51,337 bases of DNA. Origin: Micractinium sp. NFX-FRZ. Its lineage: Eukaryota > Chlorophyta > Trebouxiophyceae > Chlorellales > Chlorellaceae. The notes under the pieces were generated by a model. That model searched no databases and had not been told where the DNA came from. It was given only the letters and a program-made list of their open reading frames with translations. Positions 1-10,465 of the stretch are shown here, one piece after another. Location of the stretch: assembly GCA_029339195.1 (NCBI GenBank), contig JAPTJF010000447.1:1-51337 (forward strand), written 5' to 3'. A program made the translations under genes and the position numbers. Numbering within the stretch: position 1 is the stretch's first letter; each line of letters starts with the position of its first letter.

Positions 1-254
1 GCGTCGCAGCCCGCGGCGGCGGCCACAACGCTTGGGCGCTCCACGGGAGCAGGCACTGCTGGGGCCGTGTTGAAGCTGGTCTGGCCCGCGGCGCCATTGT
101 GGAAGGCGGCAAAGCCGGGGCGGCCCTGCGCCTGGGCACGCGGCGCCAGCAGGGTGCGGCGCGGGGCCAGCGGCCGGAGGCTGCCCTTGAGCGGCGCCGC
201 CGCCGAGAGGCGGCGCGCTGCCGCTGGCGCAATGGGGCACGCCAGAGCCGCCAT
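1..254 (-). CDS. Plastid-targeted protein, first exon (partial, runs off window)
   Basis: On the minus strand an ATG at 254 opens a frame that stays open to the window edge (84 complete codons). The protein begins MAALACPIAPAAARRLSAAA, then is rich in Ala, Arg, Ser, Pro and Leu with almost no acidic residues. That is the composition of a green-algal chloroplast transit peptide. A Gly/Phe/Asn-containing stretch (PGFAAFHNGAAG) follows, which may lie near the mature protein start. No catalytic domain is visible, so the function cannot be named. The start is chosen because it is the first ATG giving a long frame; a tiny upstream frame (ATG CAG TGA) sits just before it. Confidence is good that this is coding and plastid-directed, low for anything further. 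Confidence 0.6.
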   Translation of the reverse strand, partial: MAALACPIAPAAARRLSAAAPLKGSLRPLAPRRTLLAPRAQAQGRPGFAAFHNGAAGQTSFNTAPAVPAPVERPSVVAAAAGCD

Positions 255-256
255 CG

Positions 257-265
257 TCACTGCAT
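257..265 (-). promoter_or_regulatory. Minimal upstream ORF (Met-Gln-stop) before the plastid-protein start
   Basis: Reading the minus strand, ATG-CAG-TGA lies immediately upstream of the main ATG at 254, with two bases between the uORF stop and the main start. If the transcript starts further upstream, ribosomes would meet this two-codon ORF first and would have to leak past it or reinitiate almost in place. This is seen directly; a regulatory role is only inferred. Confidence 0.3.
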
Positions 266-1162
266 TGTGAAAAAAGCAGGTACGTAGCTGAATTGACCAG
301 CCAGTGAGCCCGGGGCATGCCTGCAGCTGGCTACTGGTTGCCCCCTGGCGGCGGCGGTCGGGTGGCGGCGGTCGCGTGGGCGCACCACCGCCGGCGCCCT
401 CCCTGGCCGCGCAGTCGACCCAACTAATCGACTTCTGCCGGCCCACGACCCACCTGCAGGATGCCGCGCACTACTAATCGGACGCTGTTACGCAACAGGC
501 CACGGCCCGAAGCTTACGGATCGCGGGAACGGTCCTGCAGGCAGTTGGGCGGCTTCGTCACTACAAGGGGACCCAACAGCTGATATTGAAGCGCAATCAG
601 AAGCCACGACGGCCAACCCTGTCTGCGCTGCCGCCACGGTCGCGAGGCAACGCAACTTGCTGGCGCATTTCCTAGCAAACCCTACCTCCTGGTGTTGCAG
701 GGTGTGATCTGAACTCCAAAGGTCTGTCGGCAGCCATGATGGCGGCGCGGCACGCCAGCAGCAGCACGGCGGCCGAGCACAGCGTGCCCAGCAGGCGATT
801 CCCCTGCACCGCAGCAGGGGATGTTTTCAGCCAATTCAATGCCTCTGAGAGGTATATAAAATTACGCGTGCTTACACGCCTGCCCAGAGGTCTGGCGCTC
901 CCCCCCCCCCCCCTGGCAAGAGTGTTCTGCCCACTGAGGCCAATTTCAATTCGGGCACGATACAAACGCTGAGGAGGTGAGCAGGACGCAGTGAGAGCGA
1001 AAACAAGTATAGTCAGTACAGCTGGGCATGCGCCGCGGGGCGGCATTCCGTGGCAGCGCCGCCCGCCGGGCAAACAGTGCGGCAAGGGGCGCGTGGACGC
1101 GTGCGGCAGCATGCATGCAGGTCAATGTCACGTCTGTCAGGAAGTAGGGGTGCCGGGCTCCG
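266..1162. other. Intergenic region between the plastid-protein gene and the RNase H1-J gene
   Basis: This stretch should hold the promoter and 5' UTR of the minus-strand gene starting at 254 and the 3' UTR of the minus-strand gene ending at 1163. A TGTAA motif on the minus strand lies at 872-876. A TATATAAA string lies on the plus strand at 853-860, but no plus-strand gene follows it. I see no convincing coding region. Confidence 0.5.
872..876 (-). terminator. Putative polyadenylation signal (TGTAA) of the RNase H1-J gene
   Basis: TGTAA is the canonical poly(A) signal of chlorophyte algae such as Chlamydomonas. This copy lies 287 bases past the stop codon at 1163, on the same strand, and would give a 3' UTR of about 300 nt. 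Confidence 0.4.
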
Positions 1163-4100
1163 TCAGAATTCGTCCGGCTTCCGCTCGTTGATGATCTTCA
1201 TCACCTCCTCCGCCTCCAGCTTCTGATCCTCCGTGCGCCACACCTGAGCGGAAGGAAGGGATATGCATAGCTGTTGTGAGCAGGCGTGCCCAGGGTGACG
1301 ACTCATGCAAAAAGAGGCAGCGCAACGCTGCGTGCAGCTGGCATTTCGTCACTGGCATGTGCCGAGCTGGCGGCGCATGGGCCCTGCCCAGGTGGCAGCA
1401 TGCGCCCTCCTCCCTTTCGTCTCTCTGTACATCCCAACCATCCCATCCAGAGTCCAACTCTTCCCCATCCCACCAGGAGTGACCTCCACTCATGTTCTGA
1501 GTTGGTGTCAGGGCATTATATGCCTGCACCCCTGCCTCACCCCCATCCTCGCAGAGGCCTCAGTGCCCCTGCCTGCGTCCCAACGCCACTACCACTCACC
1601 TGGTCTTTGATGTTGAGTCAGGGCGGTACATGCCCGCGCCCCTGCCTCAACCCAATCCTACAGCGCCCCTCCCTGCCTGCGCCCCAGCCACACTAACTCA
1701 CCTTGTCTTTGGAGTTTGAGTCGGGGTGGTACATGCGCACCGCCAGGCGGTAGGCGTCTTTCAGCTTGGATGGGTGGGTGGGCACATTGAAGGCGCGCAG
1801 GATCTGCAGGCAAGCAGAGAGCCAGCTGTGAGGGTGGGGCTCATCAGGCAAGCAGGCACACATGGGGGTGGGAGGGGAGGGGCGCATTGAAGGAACGCAG
1901 GATTTGCAGCGGGAAAGCCGGCAAGCACAGGAAGGCAGATGTGGGGGCGTGACGTCGATGCGCCAGGCGCGCAGAATGCAACCAGGCACCGCCCTCAGCC
2001 CACAGCAGCTCACAGCAATAGGTGCAGTGCACCCCTGCACACCCATTCAGTGCTCAATCACCAAGGCCCAGCCCTCCATCTGCCGGCGGCAGCACCCACC
2101 TCCACAAAGTTGCTCATCCCAGCCACCTTGCGCTGGCAGGCGTTGCGGTACTGCGTGCGCTTGGCTTCAGGGTCGGCCGCAGCAGGCGCAGCAGCAGCAG
2201 TGGGGGCAGACGCGGGGGCAGGTGCGGGGCCCGCGCTGCCGCCGCCGATGCCGCGGGTGCTGCCCCGGCGCGTCTTGGGGTGTGCAGGCGCCGCCGCAGC
2301 CTTGGCTGCAGCGCCCGCTGCACGGTCCGCTTGCCGGTGCTCCAGAGGGGTGCGGCGGTCACGTGCCGCAAATGCAGCCGCCGCAGCTGCGGCCTGCTCC
2401 TTTGCCGCCCGCTTGACCTGCGCCTCAGTTGGCCTGTTCTTCTCCCGCCAAGCCTGGGCAATTGCTTCCCAGGCCTGCTTCTCCGTCTTATCCCCCGGGC
2501 TGGCAGCGCGCTTCTTGAAAGCAGGGGGCGCCACCGGCGGGCGGCTGCCGCCAAAGCGCCCGCCGCCGCCGCCGCCGCCGTGCTGCCGCTTGGCACCTGC
2601 CAGCTGGCCTTTGCCCTTGGCACCAGCGGGGGCGTTGAACTGACGGTGGAACTGCCGGGCCGCCTCCGGGTCACTAAAGTGCAGGCTGCCGGCGCCAAAC
2701 CCGCCGCTGTCGGCAGCGCCGTAGGCCGCGGCAGAGTCGTTCCCGCCGGGAGATGGGCCCCTGCTGCTGGGCCCGCTGCCGCCGGCCACCGCCTCACCGC
2801 TGGCGGGAGAGGGCCCACGGCTGGCAGCACCCTCGCCCTGCTGCACCTCTGCCTCTGCATCTGCGTCAAGTTGCGCCGCCTGCTGTGCCTGCTGTGCTGC
2901 AAGCACGGCTGCCACATCGACGCCCCGCTGCTCAAGGTGCTGCCTGGCTGCCTGCTTGGAGGAGAAGGACTTGTACTCTGAACCCTTGAAGCCCAGCACC
3001 TGGCCTGCAGCAGCAGAACACAGAAGCGGAAGATTAAGTGCACGCAAACAGAGTTGTGTGACAGGGCTTGTGCTCTGACCCCTTGCACCCCAGCTGCAGA
3101 CCTGCAGCAGGGCAGGAAGACAGACGAGGTGCGACACGAGGCAGGGCACGGATGAAGCCATATATGTGATTGCACCTGCACGCCACCTCGCCCAGAATTG
3201 CCACCCAAGACTGCCAGGCAAAGCAGCCAGCAGCAGCCAGCAGCAGACGGCGCAGCACATCGCAGGGCCTGGGCAGCAGGGCTTCACTCCGCAAGCGCAG
3301 CCCTCGGACCCGTCCAACCCCAAACAGACGTGGCTTGCACCTCTGCAGTGCTCCCAGTGCGGCAACATGCCCCTCACCTGCGCACTCCGCCCACGATGTG
3401 TACACCCCCGGCCGCCGCCCAGCCACCACAGCGTACCACTTCGTGACCGCAGCGCCACTGCCTGCGGCACCTATGCCGGGCCGGCCAAACACGCCAGCGC
3501 GCTGCTGCTGCTGCTGGGGCGGCTGCTGGGGCGGGCGCCCGGCATGCCGGGCTGCCTCTGCCGGCGGCTGTTGCTCCTCCTGTTGCACTTCCTCCACATC
3601 TGAATCCTCCTCCTGTTCAGCCTCATCAGCCGGCAGCGCTGTGACAGCAGCCACCGAGCCTGCCTGCTGCTCCTCCTGCTCCTCATGCACATCACTGTCA
3701 TCGCCGCCGCTGCTGCTGCTGCTGCTGATGGTGATCCCGCTGTCCATGCTCTCATCTATCAAGTCAACGACCTCTGGCGTAGCCTGCTGCCGCCGCTGCT
3801 GCTGGCCCTGCTGTGCCTGCTGGCCCTGCTGCGGTGGCGGCTCTGGTGAGGCCTGCTGCCGCTGCTGTGGTGGCGGCAGCGAGGCCGCTGCTGGCCCGGG
3901 TTTCGGAGACTGCTGCTGCCGATGCTGCTGCTTGTCAGCCAGGACGGCCGGAGACCCAGATTCCCTGTGCGGTTCCTGCGGCTGCGCTTGGGGTTCAGGC
4001 AGCTGCTCCTCAACTTGCTGTGCTGGCAGCGGCGGCTCCTCCTGCCCATGCACTGGCTGTGGCTGCTCCTCCTCGCGCTGCAGCGGCTGCTGCTGTGACC

Positions 4101-6317
4101 GCGCTGGCTGTTGCACTTGTGCCTGTACTGCCGGCGGCACTGGCATTGGCTGCTGCATGTGCTGCTGCCGCGCTGCCATGGCCTGCTGCCGCGCCGGCTG
4201 CACCTGCTGCTGCGCTGGCTGCTCCTGCTGCTGCTGCTGTGCTGTTGGCAGCTGCGCTGCTGGCTGCCGCAGCGATTGCTGCAGCCTGCGTTGCCGTTTG
4301 GCCAGGGGAACGTCTTCGTCGGCCCACACATCTGCCTCGCTGCCACTTGTGGTGCCGCCAGCGCTGCCGCTGCCACCGCTGCAAGCGGCTGCCTCAGCTG
4401 CCCCGTCGAGTTGCATGTCCTCAAAGGTGTTGCCAGTGCCAGCCTCAGCCACATGGGCAGCTGGCACAGGCTGCCGCTGGCGCTCCTGCTGCTCGGCACC
4501 GGCGGCAGTGCTGCCCTCATGGCTGTGCCTGCCGGCGCCCGCGCCGCTGTCCTGGCAGGCGTGGGCAGCTGCGGGTGCCTGCCGCATTACCTCATGCTGC
4601 TGCTGCTGTTTTTGCTGCTGCTGGGGCGGCAGTGGTTCGCGCTCCTGCTGCTTAGATAGAGGCGGGAGCAGCTGTTGCTCCTGCTGCTGCTTTTCTCGAG
4701 GCGAGCGCGGCTTCTGCTGCTGCTGCTGCTGCTGCCGGTGGCGTTGCTGCTGCTGCTTCTGTTGCATGCGCTGCCTGCGGGCCTCGAGAGGCTCATCCTC
4801 GTCGCTGTCGCCACATGCGCTAGCATCCAGACCTGCTGTTCTGCCATGGTGCTCGCCACCAAGAGCCCTGGCAATCAAGCCCTTCAGGCCGCCCTGCTGT
4901 GGTTGACGCACCTGCTGCGCCTGTAGCTGCTGCTGCTGCTGTGCCTGCGCCTGCACCGCCGGCGGCTGTGCGTGCTGCTGTTGCAACGTAGGCAGCTCAG
5001 AGGGCTGGGGCGGCGGCAGTGGTGCCTGACCATGCTGCTGCTGCTGCTGCTGCTGCTCTGCCGCCGCTGGCTGCACAAGCGGCTGTTCGCGTGCCTTGGG
5101 AGGCAGCGGGGGGCGGTGCCGCTTCCGCTTGTGCTGCCCTTGCTGTGCACCCTCCTGCTGCATGTGCCCAGGCTGCTGCACCAATGTGTCCAGGGCACCA
5201 AGCGGCCAGGCATTGGGGTGCCTGTGTGCCTCCACAACGAAATCTGCTGGCTCCTGCGGCAGCAGCAGCTCCGGCCGCTGCTCAGGCTGTGGCTGATGCC
5301 CGGTCTCACCATGCACCCCTGCTGTTGCCGCTCCCGCAGCCACCGCTGCCTTCCGCTTGAGCGCTTGCAGTGGTGTCAGCTTGACCTTGCCGCTGGCTGT
5401 GGTGGCGAGCTTGAAACGGCTGGTGCTGGGGGCCTTGGGTGCCGCCGCTGCCGCTGCTGGGTGCTGCTGCGCGCTAGTGGCTGCGGCCACTTGTGCCGCT
5501 GGCTCCACCTTGACGGCTCTGGCAGCTGCACACGCCTGCTTGGCCCCAGCTGCAGCGTGCACTGCCGCACCTGCTGCAGGCGCCAGGCCGGCGCTGCCGC
5601 CCGCCCCTCGCTGGTAGCTGAATTTCGCCCGGACAGCAGGGGCGTGCTGCGCCGCTGAATCCACCTTGCCTGCCCCGGCAGCCCCGGCACCACATGCCGC
5701 CACCGCCGCCGCCGCTGCTGCATCTCCTGCAGGTGATGACTCCCATGCAGCTCCGCCGCCATGCTGTGCTGCTGCTGCCGTTTCCGCTTCCGCTGCTGTT
5801 GCTGCTGCTGCTGGTGATGCTGTGCTAGCATGCAAGTCTGGCTCCTGCTTGACCTCCTGCTTGACACCACGTGCATTGCCCTGCACACGGACGCACAGCG
5901 GCACAACGGACGCAACCGGCACACGTCAAGCTGTGCTCCATGCACATCAGCCACGTAACGTGCTCCACCACAAACAGCATGTGCAGGGCAGCAGAGGCAC
6001 CAGGAGCTGCGAGCTGCATGCCAGGGTGTTAACGCACCCCCCGCCGCAGGAGTGCCGCCATCCGCCCGCGCCCACCTGTGGCGCGGTGGGATCGTAGCCA
6101 AGCAGCGCCACGCATTGAGCCTTCAGAAGCTCGAAGTCGGTCAGGACGCGGCTTGCCTGGGCGATACTCTCCTGCAGAAGGGGATGTGCCGGCGAGGGTT
6201 GAAAGAGGCGCTGGGCTTGGCCACAGGGCCGACGCACAACGCATCAACGCCTACAAAGCTCACATCTAAGCTCCTGTAGGCCTGCACAGAGGACGACAGT
6301 GCCTCCTGCAGTGTCAT
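1163..6317 (-). CDS. Gln-rich protein with RNase H1 N-terminal (hybrid-binding) domain and C-terminal J domain
   Basis: Exons: 6317-6264, 6171-6076, 5880-3378, 3004-2100, 1803-1702, 1243-1163; all phases close, giving 1246 aa. Residues 56-63 are two adjacent VKQE units, a SUMO-acceptor-like pattern. A basic cluster (KRKRHR) could be an NLS. Residues of roughly 270-850 are dominated by poly-Gln/Ala. Residues 864-907 read KWYAVVAGRRPGVYTSW then GFKGSEYKSF, the signature of the RNase H1 N-terminal domain that binds RNA/DNA hybrids or dsRNA; intron 3 splits it. No RNase H catalytic domain follows. Instead residues about 1180-1240 form helix II-HPD-helix III of a J domain (YHPDSN, HPD at 1212-1214), an Hsp70 recruiter. 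The role is unknown; nucleic-acid binding plus Hsp70 recruitment is inferred from the domains. The start at 6317 gives a short first exon that splices in frame. The combination is unusual. Confidence 0.8.
1489..1745 (-). repeat. Three-unit tandem array of the exon-5 3' edge and donor (RNase H1-J gene)
   Basis: The true exon-5 end and donor (about 1693-1745) is repeated at about 1593-1645 and, more weakly, at 1489-1540, so the spacing is 100-104 bp. The middle copy keeps the string ctcacctggtctttg, which on the coding strand is a complete GGTGAG donor with CAG before it. The repeats lie inside the intron just downstream of the exon. Confidence 0.75.
1878..1915 (-). repeat. Decayed copy of exon-5 5' edge in the preceding intron (RNase H1-J gene)
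   Basis: The real exon-5 start region (cattgaaggcgcgcaggatc, 1784-1803) is echoed 100 bp away as cattgaaggaacgcaggatt. On the coding strand the acceptor AG of the real site is AA in the copy, so this echo cannot be used as an acceptor. Confidence 0.7.
3046..3105 (-). repeat. Decayed copy of exon-4 5' edge in intron 3 (RNase H1-J gene)
   Basis: About 97 bp upstream of the real exon-4 acceptor on the coding strand lies a copy that would translate as GCKGSEHKP, compared with GFKGSEYKS in the true exon. The duplicated piece is part of the hybrid-binding domain. Confidence 0.7.
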
Positions 6318-6717
6318 CCTTAGGGCGCCATGTTGGTGGGCTGCGGCGCTGTCAAGAGCCCCGAATTTTCAAAGTGCAGTGTGCACAGGCGTGCAGGTTG
6401 CGTCGAAACGGGCCAGTGTCCGTTGGGGTTGTTTGCCAGCTAGGCCGGCCGCCCTTTGCCATGCCAATGGACTGGGAGGGCCGACTGTCATGCAATCCGG
6501 GCTCGCAATCCTGCCTTCCTCGATCTCACAGGCATTCAGTCATATCATATGGACGTTGTCAACTGTATAGCGCACTGGCAAGGTGGGTCATGTCACACGG
6601 CAGGGTGAAAGAATGCTGCATCTTTTCCCACGCCGCACAGCTCCGCCGCACCACCTCAAGTGCGGGTCAGCAGCTCGCTTGCAGCTTCAGGCTCTTAAAC
6701 AGCTGCTCGCCCTGGCC
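6318..6717. other. Spacer between ALG1 and the RNase H1-J gene
   Basis: Both flanking genes are on the minus strand, so this 400-bp stretch must hold the ALG1 3' UTR and the promoter and 5' UTR of the RNase H1-J gene. I found no TGTAA on the minus strand here and no recognisable TATA box or coding region. Confidence 0.4.
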
Positions 6718-9700
6718 TCAGCGCCGGCCGCCCGCGCCGCCCTCCTCCAGCACCGGCAGCACCGTCTTGCGCCACGTGTCATCCCAGCGCGCCATACTGG
6801 CACCCACCACGCCCTGCCGCAGCTGCGCCAGCAGCCCGCTGGGCCCGGCGGCGGCACCGCCATTCGGCTGCGCCGCGCCAGCACCCACGCCGCCCTTTCC
6901 AGCCCCAGCAGGGGGAGGTGCCGGGAAGCCACGGAAGCAGTCCAGAAGCTGCTGCGCCAGCTGGCTGCCGCTGTCAAACAGCAGCCCGTTGTGCTCGTGG
7001 CTCACCAGCTCCCCGATACAGCTGTAGGAGAGGGCACACACGGGCAGGCCGCAGCCAAACATGTCGACGACCTGCAGCAGCATGTGCAAGGAGCGCGGGC
7101 ATGAGTGCAGTACTGGCGAGCAATTTGTGACGCCAGATGCACCAAGGGGGGCAGCGAGCATCCGCGTGTCAGCCACTTGCATGGCCTGGCGTGTACGTAC
7201 ACGAGACCCAGGCGGCAGTGCGCTGTAGGCGCGACAGGAAGCAACCCCCAAGGCGTATGCTGTCCTGCTCCGTGCAACAGCGGCGGTCCAAAGGGCTGCA
7301 ATCTGTGGAATCTGGTTGATACGAAATCAATACCCACCCAAACACCCACCCACTCACACCCCACCGGCCCACTGCACCTTCATGGGGAGGTCCAGTCCCG
7401 ATGAGGAGGCGTGCAGGGAGACGCCGAGGTCGGCTGACCCCAGCAGGCGCGGGTAGTCCGCGGGCTCCAGCCACAACGTCCTGCCACACGTCATGGGGAG
7501 GGGTAAGGGAAGGTGATAAACTAGGACCAAACAGAGGTAGGACAGGGTGATGTAAAAGGGTGGGCAGCAGGAGGCCAGCAGGCACGCTTCGCCTGGCCGC
7601 CTGCCGCAACACCAGCGTGCCCTTCCACTGGTTTTCCCGCCCAGCCAGCCCTTGGAAAGGGGCAGGAGAGACCTTGAAGCGCAGCACGCTTGCTTGAAGG
7701 CCACCTGCTGTGCACCGCCAAGACGGGCATCCGTGAGTCGGTCACCTGAAGGCCACAAATCGCAGGTCCATGCCCCGCATCCTCTCCTCGTACTCCTCCC
7801 GCTGCGGGCCGCGCCCCGTGACCAGGAAGAGGATGCGGGGGTAGTGGCGGTGGCGTGAGCGCCGCGCGCGGCCGTCGTACAGCTGCGGGGCGGTACAGGG
7901 GTTCCAGGTGGGGCAGAGGTGAGGGACACCGTTGCGATGAGGCAAGGGCCACTCCCTCCGCCATGCCCTGCACCCTTTTGCCACCCCGGAGGGCAGGCGG
8001 AGCCGGCTTGCCCCCCAGCTTGATGTGGGGACGAGAGCATCATCGCCCAGTGAAGTGTGCTGCCTTCGCGAGCAGCACAGTGACTCCCACAGAATCTCCT
8101 TGCTGCACACCCTCGCCCAGTGCCAAGGAGAACAACGACTGCATGCTTAATCATTATTACTATTATTACCTCTGCCGCCTGCAACAGCAGCCCAAAGTCT
8201 TCATCCGGGGTCCAGCTGGTGCTGCTGACCACCAGCGCCGGCCGCCCCGCCCGCTCCGCCGCCCCGCCACCCGGCGCGCCCGTCGTGCACAGCGTCTGGC
8301 CCGACGCCAGCTCGCCGCTGGAGTAGAGCTCAGCAACAAAGTCTTGGGGGTGCAGCGGGGCTGCCAGCGCGGGCTGCAGCTTCTGCAGGAGCGTGTGCTT
8401 CTCCTGCAGGCAGGGCGGGGAGGGGCAGGAGGCATGTGGCAGGCGCGCAGCACAATGATTGAGCTGTCCCTTGCACTACATGGCCCTCACCTTGGTGACC
8501 CTGCTGTACCGTACCATGTCTGTCAACACTTGAGCTGATTTGGGCAAGCTTCTGCCAGCACCCGTGTCTCACAAGCGCCCCGGCAGGGAGCTTCTCACAA
8601 CCGGCATGCAGCAGCAACAAGCGTGGGAACAGGAAGCACATAGAGGCAGTCTAAGGAGCCTGCAGGCCGTGCTTGCCTGCAGCGTGGCGGGCCTAAAGAA
8701 GTATGGGGGGCGGTCATAGAAGACGTGTGCAGGCACCCGCCAGTGGGCCGCCAGCTCCCGCTGCATGGCGCGTGTCACGCACAGCGAGGCATCCGCCGAG
8801 CGCCCCCAGTGCCGCTCGTACCGCTCAGCCAGGCGCACCTGCAGAAAGGGGTATATATGAACCAGCTTAGAAATGTATGTATGGCCAGGCAATGTGCACA
8901 GCATGGGCGGGCATGAGGCGGGAGGGTATGCAGGGGTTCGCTGTTGGGTTGGGCAGGGTGGCACAGTGCGGACGGAGCGGAGGGGCGAGTCACATCCTTC
9001 AGGCAACCCCCACACTTGCAGCCTCGACCAATGAGCCTCGGCGCACCACTCACCAGGGGGTGCGCCCGCCCCATGCCAATCGCCATGAGCGTGTACGCAA
9101 AGTTGTGCCAGTCAAAGACGAGGCGCGCGCGGTGGCGCAGCGCGGCCAGGCGGCAGACGAGCATGGTGGGAATGGCGGGGGGAAGCTGGAGGAGTATGAC
9201 ATGGGGGCGGGGCAGCGCCACCAGGAGGAGCCACAGCATGGTGAGCAGCTGGAAGAGGGCCTTGGCCGCCAGCTGCAGCAGGCGCGGCAGGCGGCGCAGC
9301 ACCCTCGGCCTGCAGGCAGGGTGGCGAGGTTGGGGATGGGTGCAGGGTGGGAGGTTGGGTGTGCCCCGGAGGCGGGGGCTTGGATATGCTGTGCACAGGC
9401 AGTGGGATGCTGGCACACGCTGCCTTGTGCGCCCCGCGGGCCTGCATCCCGCTTCCGACCCGCCCCCTGGCAAGCAGCTCAGCACAGCTCCAGGCTGGAG
9501 CTTCCTGCCACCCTGCAAGCCAGCCTGCACGCTGTCCTGCCGACCCTCCAGCCAGCCTGACAGCCTGCCTGCCAATCAGCTTGCAAGCCAGCCTGTCATC
9601 CTGACAGCCTGCCACCTGTGCCACTCACAGGTCTGGCAGGTAGGCCACCTTGAGGCGGCCGTCGGCAGCGGGGGCCTGCAGCTCCTCAATCAACGCTGCC

Positions 9701-9988
9701 CCCCGATAGCCAATCAGCACCACCTCATACCCAGGCTGCAAGTTGGGAGTTCAATCGAGGAGGTGTTTTACGCATGGGCTAGTGGGATCTGGCATGGCGC
9801 CAACGGCAGGCAGGAGCGGGCAGGGACGCAGGCAGTGTTGGCACCGCCGGCGGCGGCACCCGCCCGGCGCGCACCGTCTTGCACAGCGAGGAGGCGTGGT
9901 ACTGCATCCGCGGGCTCCTGCCCACGTCGCCAAGAACCATAACCCACGCGCGCCGCGGCCCTTTCTGGGGCGCGCCGGGTGCGGCCAT
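6718..9988 (-). CDS. ALG1: ALG1, chitobiosyldiphosphodolichol beta-mannosyltransferase
   Basis: ALG1 adds the first mannose from GDP-mannose to dolichol-PP-GlcNAc2 on the cytosolic face of the ER during N-glycan assembly. Exons: 9988-9875, 9735-9629, 9309-9054, 8838-8677, 8403-8170, 7882-7746, 7480-7378, 7071-6718; 488 aa, close to the family length. Visible motifs: [19 protein letters not shown] (16-34), a hydrophobic segment about 95-107 followed by [29 protein letters not shown], then in the C-terminal GT-B half [27 protein letters not shown] (361-371), [14 protein letters not shown] (from 372), [15 protein letters not shown] and [12 protein letters not shown]. The order matches human and yeast ALG1. 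The fourth intron uses a GC donor (gcaagc). An in-frame start further upstream at 10069 is possible but less likely. Confidence 0.93.
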
Positions 9989-10465
9989 ATTCGGGCGGCA
10001 CCCACTGTGCAGAGGGAAATCAGCAGCGCTGTCTAGTATCCGAGGATCAGATCGCCATCGGACGATCACCGCGAGCTAGGCAAGGGAGTTATGCACCACC
10101 TGCCGCCAGCGGGGACAGCGGGGGCAGGCGGCTCCCTGCGCCCGTTCCAAGTGCCTGACCCGCGCTGCCCTGTCCTCTACTCAGGCTTTCGATCTCGAAA
10201 CACAAGGTTGTATTTCATCTCCTTGGAAGAATGACTGGTGTTGCAAACAACGGGGAAGCGTGCAGGTCATGGCGGCAAGCGCCTGAAGCACCAAACACAA
10301 AACTGTCAAAACTGGACGTTTGGGGGGGGGGGGGGGGGGGGTTCAACTTCTTTGGTTTGGGTGGGTTCGTGTTGGACCATCTTCTGGTGCAGAAGCGCTG
10401 CTCCTGGTGGCAACGGTGCACGCCAGAGCTGGGGCAGGCCCAGGCGCGGGGCTCCCACCGCCTGC
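9989..10465. other. Spacer between the hydratase-like gene and ALG1, with a G20 run
   Basis: This should hold the 3' UTR of the minus-strand hydratase-like gene and the ALG1 promoter. No minus-strand TGTAA is visible. The notable content is the homopolymer at 10322-10341. Confidence 0.4.
10322..10341. repeat. Homopolymer run of 20 G
   Basis: Twenty consecutive G on the plus strand (C on the sense strand of the neighbouring gene), about 125 bp past the hydratase-like stop codon. The run length may be inexact because homopolymers are prone to sequencing error. Confidence 0.85.

Noticed and set aside
853..860. TATATAAA as a plus-strand TATA box
   Set aside because: No plus-strand gene follows; the next coding sequence (1163 onward) is on the minus strand and this lies in its 3' region.
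2950..3450. Possible viral (pararetrovirus-like) insertion because of the viroplasmin-type domain
   Set aside because: The same fold is the normal N-terminal domain of cellular RNase H1. It is split by a standard intron and sits in an intact host gene; no capsid, reverse transcriptase or repeats are present.
3170..4906. Long plus-strand open frame rich in Cys and Ser opposite the Gln-rich exon
   Set aside because: It is the antisense shadow of the CAG/GCA repeats encoding poly-Gln on the minus strand; composition is absurd for a protein and the minus strand has splice-consistent domains.
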